Assembly (NCBI RefSeq): GCF_032854445.1
Contig: NC_088295.1
Coordinates: forward strand, 44,131,385 to 44,195,384
Length of the DNA: 64,000 nucleotides
DNA from: Liolophura sinensis
Lineage: Eukaryota > Mollusca > Polyplacophora > Chitonida > Chitonidae
Direction of reading: 5' to 3'
The position numbers were made by a program, and so were the translations under genes. Positions 60,114 to 64,000 of the stretch are shown piece by piece (position 1 is the first letter of the stretch; each line of letters begins with the position of its first letter). The notes under the pieces are model-generated. The model had not been told where the DNA came from. It did no database searches and saw nothing but the letters and a program-made list of their open reading frames with translations.

Positions 60114-63100
60114 TTATCCGACGGAAGCTCTCTGGGCTGTTTGTCGCTTTAATGAACTTTCCCTGGATGAGGCTTGTGACGCATCTCGCTTAGACGACCT
60201 GGATATTGAACTTTCCCTTGAACTCTCTCCTCCACCGCGAGATCGGCTTCGTTTACTGCGTCGGAAAAGCTTCCTCAAACTGCCTCCGAGCGACCGAGAC
60301 TTCTTTAACGAGGGTGGGGTTAGTCTTTCATTTTCAATGTCGTCTGAAATATACAAGAGCATATTAATGAGCCATTTTGTCCTCAGCTCTGAACAAAAAA
60401 TGGCTTAGCGATACTTTAAAGATTTTGTTGTGGTAACCTCATTACAGAACGCTTCTGTAGCTTTAGCACATACAGCACACAGGTGGTTACATATACAGAC
60501 AGGACATCCTAAAGGTCTATCCCCTCAACTCATTTTGATAAAATGAACAGTCGAACAATTGAAAACAGGGTATATTTGCAACAACAAAAAAACCTACATG
60601 TATAAGTGATTGAAAAAAAATTCTCTAAAACTGTTTTTTTTCTCTTCTATTTGTTGCTGAAAATGCAATAACGACACAAACCTATTAAAAAACAAAAATT
60701 AAAATCAACAAAATAAATAAAATAAAATATACTTAGTAATAATTTTTAACATAAAAATAGCTGTTAGGTATTAGAATTTATAAATGAACAGAAAATCAGA
60801 AATAAATTTTTATAAAATATTAACAAAAACATGCAACAGATTAGCAAAACTAACTCTTAGATCTGAATTCACTGTTTAGAGATATTAGTAAATAAAAAAT
60901 TATCTCTCTTAGATAATGATCGGCAGCAAATCCAGAGTTGTTTGTTTGTTTGAGGTTAAATGTTACTTTCAGCATTACTTTTGTGAGATCAGAATACATG
61001 TGGTTTCTTCTTGTGACATTATAAGCACCGATGGCAAAGTTTTCATAGAGCTGCCTCAATGGAGTACTATACTGAAGACACCATACATGACACCACATCA
61101 GTAAGAGTTTACTGGGCCACCATTGCTTAGCCCTTTCATATCTGTCAATTTTACTCCCATGCCTGACTTGACTGAGGCAGCAAATTTAAAACAAAAAAGG
61201 CCTATGACATTATGAACATTTTTTTTTCCTATTTCATGTTGTTTAATTCCATAATAAAGATCTTCCCAACATGATGGTGATCAGTTTGGCATGTTACATG
61301 TATTAATGAACTTGTAAACTTAAATGAACGTGTAATTTTACAGGCCATAATGGTTTAATAAAGACAAATGGTCTTCACTGAAGATATTAAATATAGTGCA
61401 AACGAATCAACAACTGTGGTCAACCACTTATCGTCACGAATATAACATACATAGTTTGAAGTCAGAAGTAATACTTAATATTTCTGAATAAAGCTTGGTG
61501 AGTATAAATTACTGCAGATGCTATTCATTAAAGCTCGATGTTGTCGTGCAGGTTACGACTAATTCAAATGCATTTCTCCTCTATACACTGTGTTTAAATC
61601 TAAACATGTAATCCATTATCCATTTTTTCACTGTCATGGAACCAAATTATTAAAGTAGACCTACATGAATTGTGGCTTCAATCACAGTTAAAGTTCTTCA
61701 TGTTGTTATAAATTAATTACCAATGTACATGTATGAGAACAGTATGACCAAGTGTGAAATGCATACTGATTTATCATACAAATGAAATTCAGCCCAACTG
61801 GGTGATCCTTTGAAAAAAATGTTTGACTGTGCCTGTGATTAAGCTTAAGGATTGGCACATGGTGAGGTGAAACGGACATAGTTGAAAGGTCACTAATACA
61901 TCTTCTAACTGATTAGCAAGACATGTGTTCAAGCCCATTTACTGGTAATTTTGCTTGTGTCCATCACCCCATCCCGTAAAACAGACTGTAATGTGATGAA
62001 CAAAAAAAATCTGGAGTAAATTTTCAATTTTCAAAATAAATAAATATCTGAATAACTAAATACTATGGAGGATAAGCCACCAAATCTTACAAAACAAAAT
62101 TTATGACAAACTTGCTCAATTAAACTTGGATCAGAACTTAGAAGTATTAGTTGAGGAAAACACAAAAAAGTGTGTGTATGAAATCACACTTGATTATCTA
62201 TCACTGCGTCTTCTTGGAAATATTTCTTTATGTACAAAGGTCTTAATGTATCGATCAATTGTCTTAACATAAAAGCTACTTTGATAAAACAGACCAACCA
62301 TACTGACAAGACGGTAACTGTACTGGTAGATTGAAAAGAAAAACAAATATAAAACAAAGAACAAATCAATCAAAGAGTGAAAGTGGTAGAGGATTTCACA
62401 GACTAGTGAGCTATTAGAGAGCTACATGTGTAGATGAACAGCAAATAGTAAGTCAAGAATGTTGAAGCACAAACAGTTACATCAAACACACAGTGAAATA
62501 AATAAATATATAAATAAGTAAATAAATAAATAAGTAAAAAAAAACGACATATCATACATGACGATTCATCAGGCAGGAAAAGTCTCATGCTTGACACAAG
62601 GCTCATGCTGAATTCAAAATGAAACTCAAGAAGTCAAAAGAACAAGAGAGATAGAGCGAGAGAGACAGAGAGAGAGAGAGCAGAGAGCATGGCATGTTAC
62701 CTGTGCTTTTTGAACCTTTATATCTAGGGTCAGGTGGTGCCAGATAATGGGGTGAAGCACGTTCTGCACTTCGGGCACGTTTTTTACGAGAAAAACGTTT
62801 TAATATCCTCTGACCAAATGACTCTTTCTTCTGCTCTGTAAACATGTTATTAAGAGATAGGGCTAGAACCAGAGGAGAGTATAATGGAGGGTGATGAGAA
62901 CAGAGGTGAGGATCGGAGTATAAAAGCTGCTAAACTCTTGTGAGGTTGATCTAAGAGTGCTTTCTGCAATGCGATATTGATCTTCAGGATGCTTTTTATG
63001 AAAGTTCTACCACTAAGATGATCTTCATGAAAAGGTGTCTCCATCTTTGAAAAAAACTGCATCTCTTGAACTTAACCTTTGTCGGTTAAAAGTAAAAAAT

Positions 63101-63787
63101 ATGAAAAGGCCCAGCATAAAGGCACTACCACCTGATTATCTTGTGAATTGCTAGATAAGGAACAGGGAGACAGATACTCCTTGTGAAGAAGCTTGATCTA
63201 CTTCTGTCAAAATCATTTCCACCACTTAATGACCTAAGGGCATCATAGTCGCTGGTACAGTTGATTTAATTCACATGTTCTAAAGATAAAATGGCTGCCA
63301 GTAAGTTTCCCTGACTTTCTAGACAAAGGATGGCATCCCTTTGCCTATGGTTACAGCAGTCTGTGTTAAAAATTAAGGTAATAAATACACATGTAGTTCT
63401 TTGTTATGGAAGATATTTTTCTGAACTCAGGTAAGGAAATATATGCCTTGGGCTACACCAGATTTTCCCTTTGACCAGGCCAAAGGCAAGCAAAGTTTAT
63501 AATTTTTAAAACTTTCCTCAGCTAATTCTGGGCACGATACCTCTGTTCTTAAATATATAGTCAGAGGACAATGCCAGGATCAGGATTGCAGTAAGCTGTA
63601 ACTGTTGCTTTCACTTTTACTTTCATTTTCAGGTTGAGGCTATGGATGATATGGACGTGAGAGATGAGGTAGCGGTCTTACCTTTGACTGGGGTTGTCCC
63701 CACACTCTGTGCTTTTTCAGCGGAGGAGGCATTCGATAGGGAGCTAGTAATATCTAGGCTGTCATCGGTGGATGTGTTCTCGACAGT
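60114..63787 (-). CDS. Unrecognised gene, last three coding exons (basic Ser/Arg-rich C-terminus)
   Basis: I do not recognise this family. Three exons join in phase: 63787-63682, 62835-62701 and 60343-60114, each with good acceptors (tgtccag, gtttacag, atatttcag) and donors (gtaaga, gtaaca). The first is acidic and Ser/Thr-rich (ENTSTDDSLDITSSLSN). The second holds ESFGQRILKRFSRKKRARSA followed by a Pro/Tyr tract (HYLAPPDPRY). The last is strongly basic, with SLKKSRSLGGSLRKLFRRSK, repeated Ser-Arg/Arg-Glu-Ser-Ser pieces and a C-terminus of QRASVG. The two blocks SFGQRILKRFSRKK and SLGGSLRKLFRRSK look like two versions of one basic amphipathic motif, possibly for membrane or actin binding or a phosphorylation switch. 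This is the disordered tail of a longer protein whose body lies past the right edge. Confidence 0.75.
60344..62700 (-). other. Penultimate intron of the unrecognised gene
   Basis: A 2.4-kb AT-rich intron. It holds a purine (GA) simple repeat at about 62640-62690, directly beside the exon donor at 62700, and an (AAAT)n tract near 62500-62535. A faint SINE B-like trace (caatggagtactatactgaa) lies near 61050. No other exon was found. Confidence 0.6.
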
Positions 63788-63920
63788 CTGGACAAAAAAT
63801 CATACACACACACGGGGTTATGCTTGGCTGAATGAGTCATGCTTTATGGCAGTGCAATCAAGGGAGACAATGTCAGGCTTTATAATAATAAACAAGTCCA
63901 GTATATCCAGGTAAGATTTG

Positions 63921-63958
63921 TGGAGTGGAGGGGAGGGGTGGGGGGGGGGGAGGGGGTG
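63921..63958 (+). other. G-rich tract, potential G-quadruplex
   Basis: Runs of four or more G (gaggggaggggtggg, a ten-G run, then aggggg) meet the pattern for an intramolecular G-quadruplex on the plus strand. It lies in an intron of the unrecognised minus-strand gene, so its transcript would be C-rich. Confidence 0.6.
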
Positions 63959-64000
63959 AGCTTTGAGGGAGCAGACACCAACACACATCAGCTTTTATGG

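Noticed and set aside
1-64000. A CRISPR array, operon, prophage, toxin system or viral insertion.
   Set aside because: Spliced animal genes fill the window, and the direct repeats are tandem without unique spacers. I saw no reverse transcriptase, integrase or capsid-like frame.

Overview
This is animal nuclear DNA: genes are split into many short exons with GT/AG introns, introns hold tRNA-derived SINEs, MITE-like elements and minisatellites, and the proteins are metazoan. The repeat families (a SINE whose 3' part reads like 'CACCAATCAAATAAATAAAT' and a second family carrying 'GGGGTTTAACGTC') are of a kind I associate with mollusc genomes. A mollusc is therefore my best guess. The species cannot be told from the sequence.

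Layout. (1) About 1-28,806, minus strand: the N-terminal half of VPS13D, a giant bridge-like lipid-transfer protein. I can trace 35 coding exons, from the start codon at 28,806 to an exon cut by the left edge; the C-terminal half lies outside. (2) About 28.8-35.1 kb: the VPS13D 5' region and intergenic DNA with SINEs. (3) 35,113-46,831, minus strand: MRPL39 (mitoribosomal protein mL39), complete, ten coding exons. (4) 46,832-47,957: a head-to-head intergenic region, probably a shared promoter. (5) 47,958-54,752, plus strand: CFAP45, an axonemal microtubule-inner protein, complete, nine coding exons, poly(A) signal at 55,236. (6) 55.26-58.6 kb: repeat-rich DNA between convergent genes. (7) About 58.6-63.8 kb and beyond the right edge, minus strand: the last three coding exons of an unrecognised gene with a very basic, Ser/Arg-rich C-terminus.

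The genes do not form a pathway. VPS13D (ER-mitochondria lipid transfer) and MRPL39 (mitochondrial translation) both serve mitochondria, and CFAP45 serves cilia; I read this as coincidence of neighbourhood.

Most notable points: an eight-fold, 19-bp-spaced array of perfect 5' splice sites beginning at the MRPL39 exon 9 donor; six one-base frameshifts in otherwise conserved exons of VPS13D and CFAP45, probably consensus indel errors; a conserved phospho-FFAT-like motif in VPS13D built across an intron; a CFAP45 first coding exon that supplies only the ATG, with an X-box-like motif upstream; and a MITE nested inside a SINE. There is a 200-base gap (N) at 1,512-1,711. I saw no CRISPR array, operon, prophage or other prokaryotic system.
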